A stretch of 64,000 nt of DNA from Gemmatimonadaceae bacterium (GTDB lineage: Bacteria > Gemmatimonadota > Gemmatimonadetes > Gemmatimonadales > Gemmatimonadaceae): NCBI GenBank assembly GCA_016742275.1, contig JACVCD010000015.1:56494-120493 (forward strand), read 5' to 3'. Positions 41,784 to 51,789 of this stretch are shown piece after piece; positions within the stretch are counted from its first letter, which is position 1, and each line of letters starts with the position of its first letter. The translations under genes were made by a program, and so were the position numbers. Below the pieces are notes generated by a model, which was not told the origin of the DNA, did not search any database, and saw only the letters and a list, made by a program, of their open reading frames with translations.

Positions 41784-44700
41784 TCCGCACCTCCAAACAT
41801 CACCAGCTCTTCCGGTTGTACAGCCTGCCAGGCGGCTGCGGCGTGCTGCTGCAACCGTTCAAGGGTGACATGCGCTGCGGCGAGATCTCCCGCCCGTGTG
41901 TGCGTTTCGAATGTCCGTGCAAGTGTGCTGATCACCGGGAATCCGTAGCTGCCCGCCGCGCCCTTGAGCTGGTGCGCCTGGCGAGCTGTTTCACTCAGGT
42001 CGTTGGTGCGAACCGCGTGTACCAACGCCGCGACACGATCCGGCAGCGCCTCCGCGAAAACTCGCACGACTTCGCCGAGGTCAGGATCATTGGCCAGCTC
42101 GCTGATGAGAACCGTTGGTGCAGTGTCCACTGTTTGCTCTTGCGCGTTGCCAGCAGCATTCTGCTGCGGCGTGTCGGATTCGATCGATGCAGTCGGCGTG
42201 GTTACCTGCGGAAATACGTCGTTATCCGCTGGCAACCAGCGGGCAACCGTCGCGAGCAACGCCGCACGATCGATGGGTTTGCTGGCGTAGTCGTCGCATC
42301 CGGCATCCAGACAACGCTGACGATCTTCCGCCATGGCATGTGCGGTGAGCGCAATGACGGGAATCGTGTTGCCTTCGTTGCGCAGGGTACGAGCGAGTGT
42401 GTAGCCGTCCATTTCGGGCATTTGCATATCGGTCACGAGTGCGTCGAATGGTGCCCCGCCTTGACGGGCCCAGTCGATGGCTTCCAGTGCTTCGCGTCCA
42501 TGACGGACGACAGTGACCTGCGCACCGGCGGCGCGCAGCAGGAGCGAGATGAGACGCTGATTGTCTTCCCCGTCTTCGGCGAGCAGAATGTGCCCACGCA
42601 GTGTCACAGCCGTCGGAACCGCCATAGGCGTTACCGGCCGTGCACCAAGACGTGTCACGCGCGCGCTGCCTTCCGCCTCGGTCAGAGGCAGCCGCACTTC
42701 AAACCGCGAACCACGTCCCAGCGCAGTTTGCGTGAGTTCCACATCGCCGCCCATGAGTTGAGCCAGGCGGCGCGAAATGGTGAGACCAAGGCCGGTGCCA
42801 CCAAATCGACGGGTCACCGAGGTGTCGGCCTGCATGAAGGGCTGGAAGAGGTGCGCAACTTGCTCCTCGGTCATGCCCGGGCCTGTGTCATCAACTGCCA
42901 CGACCAGTGTCTCGCCCTTTCCATTCGTCTCGACTCCAGCCTCGATCAATACACGCCCACGATCCGTGAACTTGGCGGCATTGCCGACGAGGTTCATCAG
43001 AATCTGCCGCAGACGTGTGGGGTCACTGAGCACACGCGTTGGCACCGGCGACATGAGGCGACATTCGAGCGAGACACCCTTCTGCGCCGCGCGTGCGCGC
43101 ATGAGACTCTCTACATCGAGCAGCACGGCCGGCAGATCCGTCGGCAGTGTTTCCACTGCCAGACGACCGGCTTCGATCTTCGAGATGTCGAGAATGTCAT
43201 TGATGACGGTGAGCAGATGCTCACCGGCACGGCGAATCGTGTCCATTGCCCCAAGTTGATCCGCAGTGGCACCGGACTGACGGGCTTCATCACGCAGCAG
43301 ATCGGTATAACCAAGAATCGCCGTGAGCGGTGTACGGATTTCATGGCTCATGTTGGCCAGGAACTCGCTCTTGCTCTGGCTGGCCGCTTCGGCGCGTGCC
43401 TGCGCCAACCGCAGCGCCTCTTCACGTTCGATGCTTTCGGTTACATCAACGGCGATACCGATCAGTCCCACAATCGCTCCGTCTTCCGCATAGCGCGCAC
43501 GACCTTCCGCACGGATCCAGCGTACGTCGGGGTTGAGCCCCGCCGTGCGAATCACAATCGAATAGGACGTACCGTTGGTGTAGGCGTTCACGGCGGCTTC
43601 ACGAAGACGCACCGTATCCTCTGGGGCATAGAGATCCACGACTTCACTGCGGGGCGGCGGACCAAGCTCCGGGTCGCGTCCAAACAACACGAAGGTTTCC
43701 GGCGACCACTCAAGGTGATCGTTGGCAAGATCAAGCGACCAACTGCCCAGTCGCGCCACAGCCTGGGCTTCACGCAGCTGATCGGTCGTACGCGCCAGAG
43801 TTTCGCGCTCCTTGCTCAACGCTTCCGTGGCATGCACCAGATTGGTGATGTCGGAGTGCACGGCAATGAAGCCCGAAAGCTTCGAGCCTTCGAACAACGG
43901 TTCGACAGCCAGGTTAAGCCAGTAGGTGCTTCCGTCACGGCGGCGATTCTGCAGCGTGAGACGAACAGGTTCGCCATCTGCTGCGGCCTGCGCCATGCGC
44001 GCCATCATCTCGGGGTCATTGCCGGGCGCGTCGAGTAGCGGCCCCGGCATCTTGCCCTTCACTTCATTGAACGAATATCCCGTCAGTCGCGTGAACGACT
44101 CATTGATCCAGTTGATACGCCACTCGGCATCCGTAATGACCACGGCATTGCTCGTACGTTCGGCCACCATGGCCAGACGCTCAAACTCGAGACTGCGTGA
44201 TGTGATGGCGACGTGCTGCCGACGCAGCAAACGCACCACCGGTTCGAGCACCAGCCCCATGATCCCCACGACACAGGCCAGCATCAACAAGGCCACGACC
44301 CAGGCCCCCCGATGCTGCTGACTGATGACTTCCTGCTGCTGCAGAGTGAGACGATCCACTACCGTTTCCGCCGCTGACAGCAGCTGATCCGCGCGCAACT
44401 TCACATCAGCAACAGATCCTGTTCCGGCGATCAGGGCCTGCGTAGCTGCGACAAGCGCCTGCCGCTCGTCATGCGACGACTGAAGACTTGGCGTGCGCCG
44501 GGCCGAATCCGCCCCCGCTGCGTCACGCACACGGCGATGAAAATGTGTGGCATCCTTCTGCATCCACCCAAGTGCCGCGACCAGCTGTGCGCTGTCGACA
44601 TGCTGTCGATCGAACTCGACGGCGAGTCGGGCAATACGCTGGCTGTGCGCACGCTGCCGTCCCGCAATGTTCAGGAACTCTGCGGTCGCACGTGAGCGAT

Positions 44701-45094
44701 CGAGTGTGGCCAGGTGCGCCCACAGTGCACCGGCAATGAGCACACCAAACACGAGCAGCGCGCCGTTGAGCACCATGCGCACCTTGCCGTGCGGACTGCC
44801 GGGTACGCGCACCTTGGTGTCCGGTACTCGCGCATACTTGGCGTCGACATGACGCCGATACAGCGTCCATCCGAACAGCGGTCCAATGATGATGGACAAC
44901 GCAATCGCATCGACCCATCCGCGTGCGGACGGCGAGATAAAGGCCGAGCTGGTTTCCACTGCCTCGTGCAGCGCCAATTCGGCGAGCAGAGTGCACGTCA
45001 TCAACACCAACGAGTCGGCCCACCAGGCGCGCGCGCGGCGCCTGCCAGTACGGAATTCGGATGTGGACAACTGGGACACGGACGGAAATGCCAA
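41780..45094 (-). CDS. Membrane hybrid histidine kinase (PAS-PAS-HisKA-HATPase-REC-HPt)
   Basis: This 1104-residue sensor has about four N-terminal transmembrane segments enclosing a helical sensor region (about 150-265, PilJ/type-IV-like). Two PAS domains follow, then HisKA with [18 protein letters not shown] (His about 583), HATPase ([34 protein letters not shown]), a receiver ([30 protein letters not shown]) and an HPt domain ([12 protein letters not shown]). It is a complete phosphorelay in one chain. The HPt probably hands phosphate to the REC-GGDEF-EAL protein, whose gene overlaps its stop. Confidence 0.94.
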   Translation of the reverse strand: MAFPSVSQLSTSEFRTGRRRARAWWADSLVLMTCTLLAELALHEAVETSSAFISPSARGWVDAIALSIIIGPLFGWTLYRRHVDAKYARVPDTKVRVPGSPHGKVRMVLNGALLVFGVLIAGALWAHLATLDRSRATAEFLNIAGRQRAHSQRIARLAVEFDRQHVDSAQLVAALGWMQKDATHFHRRVRDAAGADSARRTPSLQSSHDERQALVAATQALIAGTGSVADVKLRADQLLSAAETVVDRLTLQQQEVISQQHRGAWVVALLMLACVVGIMGLVLEPVVRLLRRQHVAITSRSLEFERLAMVAERTSNAVVITDAEWRINWINESFTRLTGYSFNEVKGKMPGPLLDAPGNDPEMMARMAQAAADGEPVRLTLQNRRRDGSTYWLNLAVEPLFEGSKLSGFIAVHSDITNLVHATEALSKERETLARTTDQLREAQAVARLGSWSLDLANDHLEWSPETFVLFGRDPELGPPPRSEVVDLYAPEDTVRLREAAVNAYTNGTSYSIVIRTAGLNPDVRWIRAEGRARYAEDGAIVGLIGIAVDVTESIEREEALRLAQARAEAASQSKSEFLANMSHEIRTPLTAILGYTDLLRDEARQSGATADQLGAMDTIRRAGEHLLTVINDILDISKIEAGRLAVETLPTDLPAVLLDVESLMRARAAQKGVSLECRLMSPVPTRVLSDPTRLRQILMNLVGNAAKFTDRGRVLIEAGVETNGKGETLVVAVDDTGPGMTEEQVAHLFQPFMQADTSVTRRFGGTGLGLTISRRLAQLMGGDVELTQTALGRGSRFEVRLPLTEAEGSARVTRLGARPVTPMAVPTAVTLRGHILLAEDGEDNQRLISLLLRAAGAQVTVVRHGREALEAIDWARQGGAPFDALVTDMQMPEMDGYTLARTLRNEGNTIPVIALTAHAMAEDRQRCLDAGCDDYASKPIDRAALLATVARWLPADNDVFPQVTTPTASIESDTPQQNAAGNAQEQTVDTAPTVLISELANDPDLGEVVRVFAEALPDRVAALVHAVRTNDLSETARQAHQLKGAAGSYGFPVISTLARTFETHTRAGDLAAAHVTLERLQQHAAAAWQAVQPEELVMFGGAE

Positions 45095-45143
45095 AGAACT
45101 GACGTGGGTACCTTCTTCGGCAGCCCCGTATGAAGTGTCGGCA

Positions 45144-45196
45144 ACCCAAGGACCGGTCTTGACCCAAGGACGTCACCAGTTTGGATCCGCTATATT
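45144..45196 (+). promoter_or_regulatory. Direct repeat and -10-like element before the 82-residue ORF
   Basis: ACCCAAGGAC occurs at 45144-45153 and again at 45162-45171, an 18-bp period (about two helical turns), as expected for a regulator site. TATATT at 45191-45196 resembles a -10 box only six bases before the ATG at 45203, which would give a leaderless mRNA. No good -35 is at 17 bp. Confidence 0.35.
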
Positions 45197-45202
45197 TCGG
45201 GT

Positions 45203-45451
45203 ATGTCTTGGTTGCGCCTCCTGTTGGCCCTGAGTGGCCGTGCACTCGTCAATCCGTTGCTGGCCATCGACTTGCTGCGCGTGGCCTGGCGCTTCCGGCA
45301 CCGGCACTGGTACCGCCGTTTCCCGTTCCTGCCCCTGCCCGCACAGTCCTACGTGCGGTGGCGTTTGTACACGGCCTACGGAGATGAATCGGCGGTTCCT
45401 CCCGCCGAGGACATCATTGCTTTCGCCCGATGGGTGGGTCGCCAACCCTGA
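45203..45451 (+). CDS. Small basic protein, unknown function
   Basis: This 82-residue protein has an N-terminal hydrophobic segment (WLRLLLALSGRALVNPLLAI), an Arg/His/Trp-rich middle (WRFRHRHWYRRFPFLPLPAQ) and a short acidic tail. It overlaps queG by 22 bp, so it is the leader gene of that operon. No Shine-Dalgarno is seen and a -10-like TATATT lies right before the ATG. I recognise no family; peripheral membrane association is an inference. Confidence 0.6.
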   Translation: MSWLRLLLALSGRALVNPLLAIDLLRVAWRFRHRHWYRRFPFLPLPAQSYVRWRLYTAYGDESAVPPAEDIIAFARWVGRQP

Positions 45452-46512
45452 ATCCAGCCGCCTCACCGGCTGAACGCACACGTGCCTTGACGGCACATGC
45501 CTTCGGACTCGGCTTCGACGCGGTGGGGGTAGCGGCACTTGGCGTTCCCGAAACCTGGGATGCCTACGCGGCCTGGCTCGAGGCCGGACGCCATGCCAGC
45601 ATGCAGTACCTGGAAGGCGACGGCGCTCGCCTGCGGCACGATTCCCGCCTTCCGCACCCCGGCGCCACCCACGCCATCGTGGTGGCCGCGTCGTACGGCG
45701 GACGTGAGCCGTCAGGCCCGGTGGCCCGCTATGCGCGGGGCGACGACTACCACGAAGTCCTGCGCGAACGACTGCGTGAACTGCATCGATGGCTCGAGAC
45801 GTCGCTTGGCCGCGCCGTCAACGCGCGTCCTTATGTAGACAGCAGTCCGATTCTCGAGCGTGATCTCGCACAGCGCGCAGGCCTCGGCTGGTTCGGGAAG
45901 AACACCATGCTGATTACGCCGAGCGCCGGTTCGTTTTTGTTCGTGGCATCGCTGTTTGTGGAGCTCGAACTCGAAGCGAGCGCGCCATTCGAAGCCGATC
46001 GGTGCGGAACCTGTACGCGCTGCCTCGACGCCTGCCCCACGGGTGCCCTGCCCGCGCCGCGCCAGCTCGATGCCTCACGATGCATCAGCTACCTCACCAT
46101 CGAACATCGCGAAGCCATTCCCGTTGAACTACGCGAGTCATTCGGCGGACTGCTGTATGGGTGCGACATCTGCAATGACGTATGCCCCTGGAACAAACGC
46201 TTTGCGCGTGACGCCATGCTGCCGGCGTTCGCACCGCGCGACCTCTTTGCCGATACAAGCAGTAATGAAGGCACGCGCGCATTAGCGCGCGAGATTCTCA
46301 TGATGACAGCTGCTGACTACGCCGAAGCATTTCGTGGTTCCGCCATGAAGCGCGCCAAGCTGTGGATGCTGCAGCGCAATGCGTGTGTGGTGCTGGGCAA
46401 TGTGGGCACAGCTGATGATCTCGCCGTGCTGGAGGCGATGGGTGAGCATGAGCATCCCATCGTAGCGGAACACGCCGCGTGGGCACGGCATTCGATCACT
46501 CGGGATCGATAA
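45430..46512 (+). CDS. queG: Epoxyqueuosine reductase QueG
   Basis: This 360-residue cobalamin-dependent Fe-S enzyme makes the last step to queuosine in tRNA. It has the DUF1730-like N-terminal domain (DSSPILERDLAQRAGLGWFGKNTMLI) and two 4Fe-4S motifs (CGTCTRCLDACPTGAL and GCDICNDVCPWN), then a HEAT-like C-terminus. Length is normal. It overlaps the upstream small ORF and, at its 3' end, the convergent gene by 17 bp. Confidence 0.94.
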   Translation: MGGSPTLNPAASPAERTRALTAHAFGLGFDAVGVAALGVPETWDAYAAWLEAGRHASMQYLEGDGARLRHDSRLPHPGATHAIVVAASYGGREPSGPVARYARGDDYHEVLRERLRELHRWLETSLGRAVNARPYVDSSPILERDLAQRAGLGWFGKNTMLITPSAGSFLFVASLFVELELEASAPFEADRCGTCTRCLDACPTGALPAPRQLDASRCISYLTIEHREAIPVELRESFGGLLYGCDICNDVCPWNKRFARDAMLPAFAPRDLFADTSSNEGTRALAREILMMTAADYAEAFRGSAMKRAKLWMLQRNACVVLGNVGTADDLAVLEAMGEHEHPIVAEHAAWARHSITRDR

Positions 46513-47491
46513 CACCGCTCAACCAATGCAGCGTATTGAGCGCGAACTGCGGATTCTGCTCGGCCAGTTCGGCGTTCATGCCCATCGGCCGCTTCTGTGG
46601 TCCGGTGACCTGCGCACTGAACATCGCCGCCTCGCCGAAGAACGCGACGCGCCCGCGCCCAACACGACGGGTCGCGCCCTGTAGCCAGCCACTCACGTCG
46701 CGGCGTTTGGTGGTCGCGTCGAAGGTCCACGCGTAGCGCGGCTCAAGACTTTCGTATCCCTGCGGCAACACCATCACGGGTGCCGTCGCCGTGCCGGTGA
46801 CGCGGAATGCCTGGCCAGTGAAGCTCCGCACGCGTGTAATGCGCTCCGTCGAATCACGGCCGCGTGTGATCGGGTGTGCGGCCAGTGTGCCGTTTGTCGG
46901 TTCGAAGAGTGTCGGCGCGTTGCGGGTCTGCGCGGTCCTTGCGTCGGTGGCGCCAGCAGGCACGACGGGATAGGCGAATCCGTCAGTAAATGTCGCTCCG
47001 AACGCCGCCGCGAGTTCCATTGCCGCGCCCGCGAGTGGCATATGGTCGGCGATAAGCAGCAGGCGCCCGCCATTCTCGACCCACGCCTTGAGGGCGCTGA
47101 TTTCTGCCGAAGTGAACGCCGACGGTGTCGGTGTCGGATACTGGTCCCACTCGATGGCGCTCCACTGTGCGTTCGAGATCACAAACAGATCGCATGCGCC
47201 GAGTGATGCGGCACTGATCGCCGAGCGTGATGGCGCGACACGATAGCCGTCGCGACGCGCAAGCTCACCGAATGCCCAGAAGCGATTGTCGAGCGTGTGG
47301 AAGTTGTGGTGCGCCTCATCGAGGCAAAGACGCGGCCCCTTCCCCTCGGCGAACGCGGGACGGGGCACGGGTGGCTTGAAGTCCTTGTCGGGGACTTGCT
47401 GAGCCTGGAGCGTGCTTGCGGCTCCCACACCGGCGAGCACCGCGAACACGGCGATCATCACCCGCACTTTTGTCCACACTATCGCACTCAC
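46496..47491 (-). CDS. Secreted DUF4350-like protein
   Basis: From GTG 47491 (GGAGGAAC just upstream) the product is 331 residues with a signal peptide (VMIAVFAVLAGVGAASTLQAQ). The body has a glutaminase-amidotransferase-like alpha/beta look: CLDEAHHNFHTLDN, SNAQWSAIEWDQYP, ENGGRLLLIADHMPLAGAA and GRGRVAFFGEAAMFSAQ. This resembles DUF4350 proteins of unknown role. An upstream ATG at 47545 would overlap the LytTR gene. It lies downstream of a two-component pair and may be part of that unit. Confidence 0.72.
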   Translation of the reverse strand: MSAIVWTKVRVMIAVFAVLAGVGAASTLQAQQVPDKDFKPPVPRPAFAEGKGPRLCLDEAHHNFHTLDNRFWAFGELARRDGYRVAPSRSAISAASLGACDLFVISNAQWSAIEWDQYPTPTPSAFTSAEISALKAWVENGGRLLLIADHMPLAGAAMELAAAFGATFTDGFAYPVVPAGATDARTAQTRNAPTLFEPTNGTLAAHPITRGRDSTERITRVRSFTGQAFRVTGTATAPVMVLPQGYESLEPRYAWTFDATTKRRDVSGWLQGATRRVGRGRVAFFGEAAMFSAQVTGPQKRPMGMNAELAEQNPQFALNTLHWLSGVIDPE

Positions 47492-47523
47492 CGTTCCTCC
47501 AGTATCGCTTGTTCCACCCGTTG

Positions 47524-48348
47524 CTACTGCGCCATGCCGAGCCACCGCTCCAGTGCTTCGCGTCGCGTCCGGCTCACCCGCAGTCTGACACCTCCTTTCA
47601 GCAACACTTCGCCATCGCCACCAGCGCCGCGTCGCATGCCTTCCACGCAGGCGAGACGCACGATGGCCGAGCGATGAATACGCATGAAGCGCGCAGGATC
47701 GAGTCGTTCCTCGAGTGTCTGCATAGCTTCGCGCACCAGCAATCGTTTGCCACCCACAACCAGTTCCGCGTACGGTCCGCTCGCCAGGATATAGTCGATT
47801 TCATTGACTGACACCGGACGTACGGTGCCGCTGATTTCAACGGGAATGCGTTCGAGAAACGCTGGCGCGCTCGCTGGCGGCGGCGGCGAGGGTGCAGAAT
47901 CCGGCGCGGGCGTTCCCTGCAGAACACGCAGCAACTGCGCCCGCATTGTCTCCAGGCCATCGAGCGTGAGTGCACGCCGCGCGCGCTGCAGCGCCTGAGC
48001 AAATCGCTCGTCGTCGAATGGCTTGACGAGATAATCCACGGCCGCGACGCGAAACGCCTCCACGGCATACTGATCATACGCGGTGACGAAGATCGTGGCC
48101 GGCATGGCATCAGCACCGATGGCCCGCACGACATCGACTCCATTAAGTCCCGGCATGCGCACATCGAGCAACACCAGATCCGGCATCAGCGCCCGAATAC
48201 GCTCGACGGCCTCGACTCCGTCTCGTGCCTCACCAGCGATCTCCACATCGGCTTCGTCCGCGAGCAAGTCGCGTAAACGAAGCCGATTGAACTCCTCGTC
48301 ATCCACGATCAGCACGCGAATGGGAGATTGGCGCGGTGAGCCGGTCAT
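47524..48348 (-). CDS. LytTR-type response regulator
   Basis: This 274-residue regulator has a receiver domain (VLIVDDEEFNRLRLRDLL; LVLLDVRMPGLNG; FVTAYDQYAVEAF; DYLVKPFDDERF), a Pro-rich linker and a LytTR DNA-binding domain (FMRIHRSAIVRLACVEGMRR, then LRVSRTRREALERWLG). It lies seven bases after the LytS-like kinase gene. The pair is divergent from the macAB-tolC efflux operon, a plausible target. Confidence 0.92.
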   Translation of the reverse strand: MTGSPRQSPIRVLIVDDEEFNRLRLRDLLADEADVEIAGEARDGVEAVERIRALMPDLVLLDVRMPGLNGVDVVRAIGADAMPATIFVTAYDQYAVEAFRVAAVDYLVKPFDDERFAQALQRARRALTLDGLETMRAQLLRVLQGTPAPDSAPSPPPPASAPAFLERIPVEISGTVRPVSVNEIDYILASGPYAELVVGGKRLLVREAMQTLEERLDPARFMRIHRSAIVRLACVEGMRRGAGGDGEVLLKGGVRLRVSRTRREALERWLGMAQ

Positions 48349-48355
48349 GACTGGA

Positions 48356-49474
48356 CTATACCACCGCCGGCAGTCGAACGGTGGCTTCGGTCATCTCATT
48401 GACCCGCTCGAGCGAGAGCCGGTCCGTTCCATCGAATAGCTGGGACAGCCGCGACGAGGTGTTGGAGAGCCCAATCCCCGTACCATCACCCGGCACACGC
48501 TCCCGCCGCACCAGTCCGGGACCATTGTCCCGGACGATGAGTACGAGTTCAGCTCCACGGCGTTTGGCGGAAATCTCAATGCGACCACCACCACGCAGTG
48601 GTTCGATCCCATGCCGGATGGCGTTCTCCACCAACGGCTGAAGGACGAACGTCGGCACGAAGGTATCGAGCGTATTCTCATCGATATCACGCGCAACAGT
48701 GAGACGGTCGCCAAAGCGCACCTGCATGATATCGAGATAGGCGTCGAGCAACTCCAACTCACGCCGTAGCGGAATCTGCGGTTCCGACGCGGTGTCGAGA
48801 CTGGCTCTGAGCAAGGCACTCAATCGCGCAATCATGCGGCGCACACCCTTGGGGTCACGCTCAACAAGCGATGACACCATGTTGAGCGTGTTGAACAGGA
48901 AATGCGGATCGAGCTGATTGCGCAGCGTGGCCAATGTGGCTTCGGCCAATCGTGTTTCCAGCAGTGCCGCTCGATGTTCGCGCGCCCGCGACTCAAGTGA
49001 ATAGGCCCTCGCCAGTCCGGCAGCAACGATCGCTCCCGACAAAACGGCGGCATTGGTGAAGGCAAACCATGGTGGGGCGCTTCCCCGCCTCGGGAAGTCG
49101 GGAAACAGCATCATTCGAAGTCCGTGCCCGGCCAGACCCACAAGCGCAGTCGCCACCAAGGAAAATACAAGGACCTGCCATCGCGCTCGCCATTGTTCAC
49201 CTGGCCGTGCATCCGTGCGGAGTGCCGATGCCAGGCGCGCGGTTTGTGCGAACATGCCCATGGTCACCACGGACCACAGCGCCGCTTCTCCGAGCGCCAC
49301 CAACAGAACAGCCATGTCGGATGCCGCTCCGACTCGCGTGTCGCTGCTCACCAATCGGTTGGCCACCGTGGTGAGCGCAAACAACAACCAGAACGCCACG
49401 ATATAGAGGCGTTCACGCGACGAAACCGACGTCGCGATTGACGAAGATGCCGGAGAGACCGGTGGGTTGGTCAT
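48356..49474 (-). CDS. LytS-type membrane sensor histidine kinase
   Basis: From ATG 49474 the protein has 372 residues, four predicted transmembrane helices, a short coiled linker, the His_kinase motif LRNQLDPHFLFNTLNMVSSL with its phospho-His, and an HATPase domain (LQPLVENAIRHGIEPLRGGG; DNGPGLV; GTGIGLSNTSSRL). It is the partner of the LytTR regulator encoded after it. The signal is unknown; there is no extracytoplasmic sensor domain, so membrane state or an intramembrane ligand is likely. Confidence 0.92.
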   Translation of the reverse strand: MTNPPVSPASSSIATSVSSRERLYIVAFWLLFALTTVANRLVSSDTRVGAASDMAVLLVALGEAALWSVVTMGMFAQTARLASALRTDARPGEQWRARWQVLVFSLVATALVGLAGHGLRMMLFPDFPRRGSAPPWFAFTNAAVLSGAIVAAGLARAYSLESRAREHRAALLETRLAEATLATLRNQLDPHFLFNTLNMVSSLVERDPKGVRRMIARLSALLRASLDTASEPQIPLRRELELLDAYLDIMQVRFGDRLTVARDIDENTLDTFVPTFVLQPLVENAIRHGIEPLRGGGRIEISAKRRGAELVLIVRDNGPGLVRRERVPGDGTGIGLSNTSSRLSQLFDGTDRLSLERVNEMTEATVRLPAVV

Positions 49475-49741
49475 GGATGCAGCATACCCTGCCCCACACG
49501 CACCGGCCACGGGGAGTTTGGCCCAGTGTCGCGAACATCAGGCTGGCGTATATGGACTGTTCGACTGACAGCATGAACCGCCGGCCCGACGTTCGTGCTA
49601 CCAATCACACCATTCAGAACACGAGGCGGCGGTTCAAGACGCCGGCCGTAACACTCACCGCTCCTGACGTCTAACAAGAGTGAGTGGGGGAACGTGTGTG
49701 CCAGGGTGGCCGTACGTGATTCCCGCCCAATCGAGACGACT

Positions 49742-51001
49742 ATGAGCACAACGATGCGGATTACGATTGCGTCCATCGGACTTGCCGTGGCAGCGGGCGC
49801 CGGCTGGTGGTGGCGCACAGCGCGGCAGGATTCGGCACCGACCTGGCGCACAGCAGCGGTGGAGAGCGGCGACATTCGCGCGTCCGTATCGGCCACCGGC
49901 GCGCTGAGTGCCGTACGCACGGTGGAAGTGGGCACGCAGGTCTCCGGACAGATCGCGGAGCTGTATGCCGACTTCAATGATCGTGTAAAGAAGGGGCAGC
50001 TCGTAGCCCGCATCGATCCGGTGCTGCAGAAACAGGCGGTGCAGGACGCCGAAGCGGGTCTCGCGCGTTCGCAGGCGCAGCTCGCACAGGCCAAGGAAGA
50101 GTTCGAGCGGACCTCGGCACTACACGCGGAAAAGATCGTCACCGAAACCGAGTTCAATACCGCGCGCACCAACTTCGCGCTGGCGCGCAGCAATCTGGCG
50201 TCGGCCGAGATTGGTATCGAGCGCGCGAAGCAGAATCTGGCCTACACCAACATCTACGCACCCATCGATGGCGTGGTCATCGAGCGTTCGATCGACGTTG
50301 GACAGACGGTAGCCGCCAGCTTGTCGGCGCCCAAGCTGTTTGTAATCGCCAACGATCTGAGTCGCATGCAGATCCTTGCATCGGTCGACGAAAGTGATAT
50401 CGGCAGCATCGAGAAGGGACAGCGCGCCGAGTTCACCGTGCAGGCGTTTCAGAATCGTCGCTACTCGGGCAATGTCGACGAAGTGCGCCTGGCATCGACT
50501 ACGGCCAACAACGTGGTGAGCTACACGGTGGTGGTGTCGGTAGACAATCCGGATGGCACGCTACTGCCGGGTATGACGGCCACCGTGAACTTCATTACTG
50601 GTGAAGCGGAGAACGTGCTGAGCGTTCCCAACACAGCATTGCGTTTCCGTCCGCCAACGGCTGACACCAGCGCGCGGCCTGCCGGTGCACCGGCAGGTGC
50701 ACGACCCGCAGGTGAACGACCGACTGGTCAACGTCCACAGGGTGCCCCAAACGGCCCACGTCAGCGCATGGGCACCGTGTACACCCTGCAGGGCGACAGT
50801 CTTGTCGCACACCGTGTGCGTGTTGGCTTGAGCGACGGGACGCGCACCGCCATCAGTGGTGAAGGCATTACCGCCGGCATGCAGATCGTGATTGGTGCCG
50901 GAACCGGTGGGACCACGGCGGCGGGCGGAACAGCGAACAATCCGTTCCAGCCGCAGCAGCAGGGCGGTCAGCGTCGCCCCGGCCCACCGACCCCGTTCTG
51001 A
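49742..51001 (+). CDS. macA: MacA-like periplasmic adaptor (RND/HlyD type)
   Basis: This 419-residue membrane-fusion protein has an N-terminal anchor (ITIASIGLAVAAGAGWWW), a lipoyl/barrel-sandwich domain (VEVGTQVSGQIAELYADFND, then NIYAPIDGVVIERSIDVGQTV), a helical hairpin (about 100-160), a beta barrel and a Pro/Gly/Gln-rich tail. It links the MacB transporter to a TolC channel. ATG 49742 is preferred to an open extension starting at 49694. It is first in a macA-macB-tolC operon. Confidence 0.92.
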   Translation: MSTTMRITIASIGLAVAAGAGWWWRTARQDSAPTWRTAAVESGDIRASVSATGALSAVRTVEVGTQVSGQIAELYADFNDRVKKGQLVARIDPVLQKQAVQDAEAGLARSQAQLAQAKEEFERTSALHAEKIVTETEFNTARTNFALARSNLASAEIGIERAKQNLAYTNIYAPIDGVVIERSIDVGQTVAASLSAPKLFVIANDLSRMQILASVDESDIGSIEKGQRAEFTVQAFQNRRYSGNVDEVRLASTTANNVVSYTVVVSVDNPDGTLLPGMTATVNFITGEAENVLSVPNTALRFRPPTADTSARPAGAPAGARPAGERPTGQRPQGAPNGPRQRMGTVYTLQGDSLVAHRVRVGLSDGTRTAISGEGITAGMQIVIGAGTGGTTAAGGTANNPFQPQQQGGQRRPGPPTPF

Positions 51002-51015
51002 GCGAGGGTACGCAC

Positions 51016-51789
51016 ATGACCACTACGCGTCCGACCGGCGCACCACCACCGGTCATCGAAATCCAGAACATCTCGAAGGTCTATCGCATGGGCAGCAACG
51101 AAGTGTTTGCGCTGCGCGGCGTAGATCTCACCGTGGAACCCGGCGAGTTCATCGCCATCATGGGCACGTCTGGCTCCGGCAAGTCCACGATGATGAACAT
51201 TCTCGGCTGCCTCGACACACCGTCCTCGGGGTCATATCGACTCGACGGAGTGCGCGTGGACGGCATGTCGCGCAACGCACTGGCTGATCTGCGCAACCAG
51301 AAGCTGGGGTTTGTATTCCAGGGCTTCAATCTGCTGTCGCGCACATCGGCACTCGACAATGTCGAACTGCCACTGCTGTACGACCGCACGCACGCCAAGC
51401 GTGACACCAAGGCCCTTGCCAGTGCAGCGCTCGAGCGTGTGGGACTTGGCAAGCGCATGGATCACCATCCGAGCGAACTCTCGGGTGGTCAGCAGCAACG
51501 TGTGGCCATTGCCCGTGCGCTGGTCACATCGCCCATGCTGATTCTGGCCGACGAACCGACAGGCAATCTCGACTCGCGCACCACACTCGATGTGATGGCG
51601 CTGTTTCAGGCACTCAACAACCAGGGCATCACCATTCTCCTGGTCACGCACGAGCCGGAAGTCAGCCAGTACGCCAAGCGCATCGTCGAGATGCGCGATG
51701 GCAAGATCCGCCGCGATCATCCGGTGGAAGATCGTCGCAATGCCGCCGAAGACTTGGCGGCGCATGACGCCGAGGAGGTGGCCGCATGA
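51016..51789 (+). CDS. MacB-type ABC transporter ATPase
   Basis: This 257-residue nucleotide-binding protein has Walker [11 protein letters not shown]-loop FVFQGFNLL, signature [15 protein letters not shown], Walker [13 protein letters not shown] and the H-loop LVTHEP. It belongs to the LolD/MacB class. In MacB the ATPase and permease are usually fused; here they are separate genes overlapping by four bases, so this is a split form. Confidence 0.94.
   Translation: MTTTRPTGAPPPVIEIQNISKVYRMGSNEVFALRGVDLTVEPGEFIAIMGTSGSGKSTMMNILGCLDTPSSGSYRLDGVRVDGMSRNALADLRNQKLGFVFQGFNLLSRTSALDNVELPLLYDRTHAKRDTKALASAALERVGLGKRMDHHPSELSGGQQQRVAIARALVTSPMLILADEPTGNLDSRTTLDVMALFQALNNQGITILLVTHEPEVSQYAKRIVEMRDGKIRRDHPVEDRRNAAEDLAAHDAEEVAA

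Noticed and set aside
41816..44038. A 740-codon open frame on the plus strand, antisense to the large hybrid kinase
   Set aside because: The minus strand encodes a full kinase with all catalytic motifs; the plus frame is Arg/His/Cys-rich with no domain, typical of GC-rich antisense openness.
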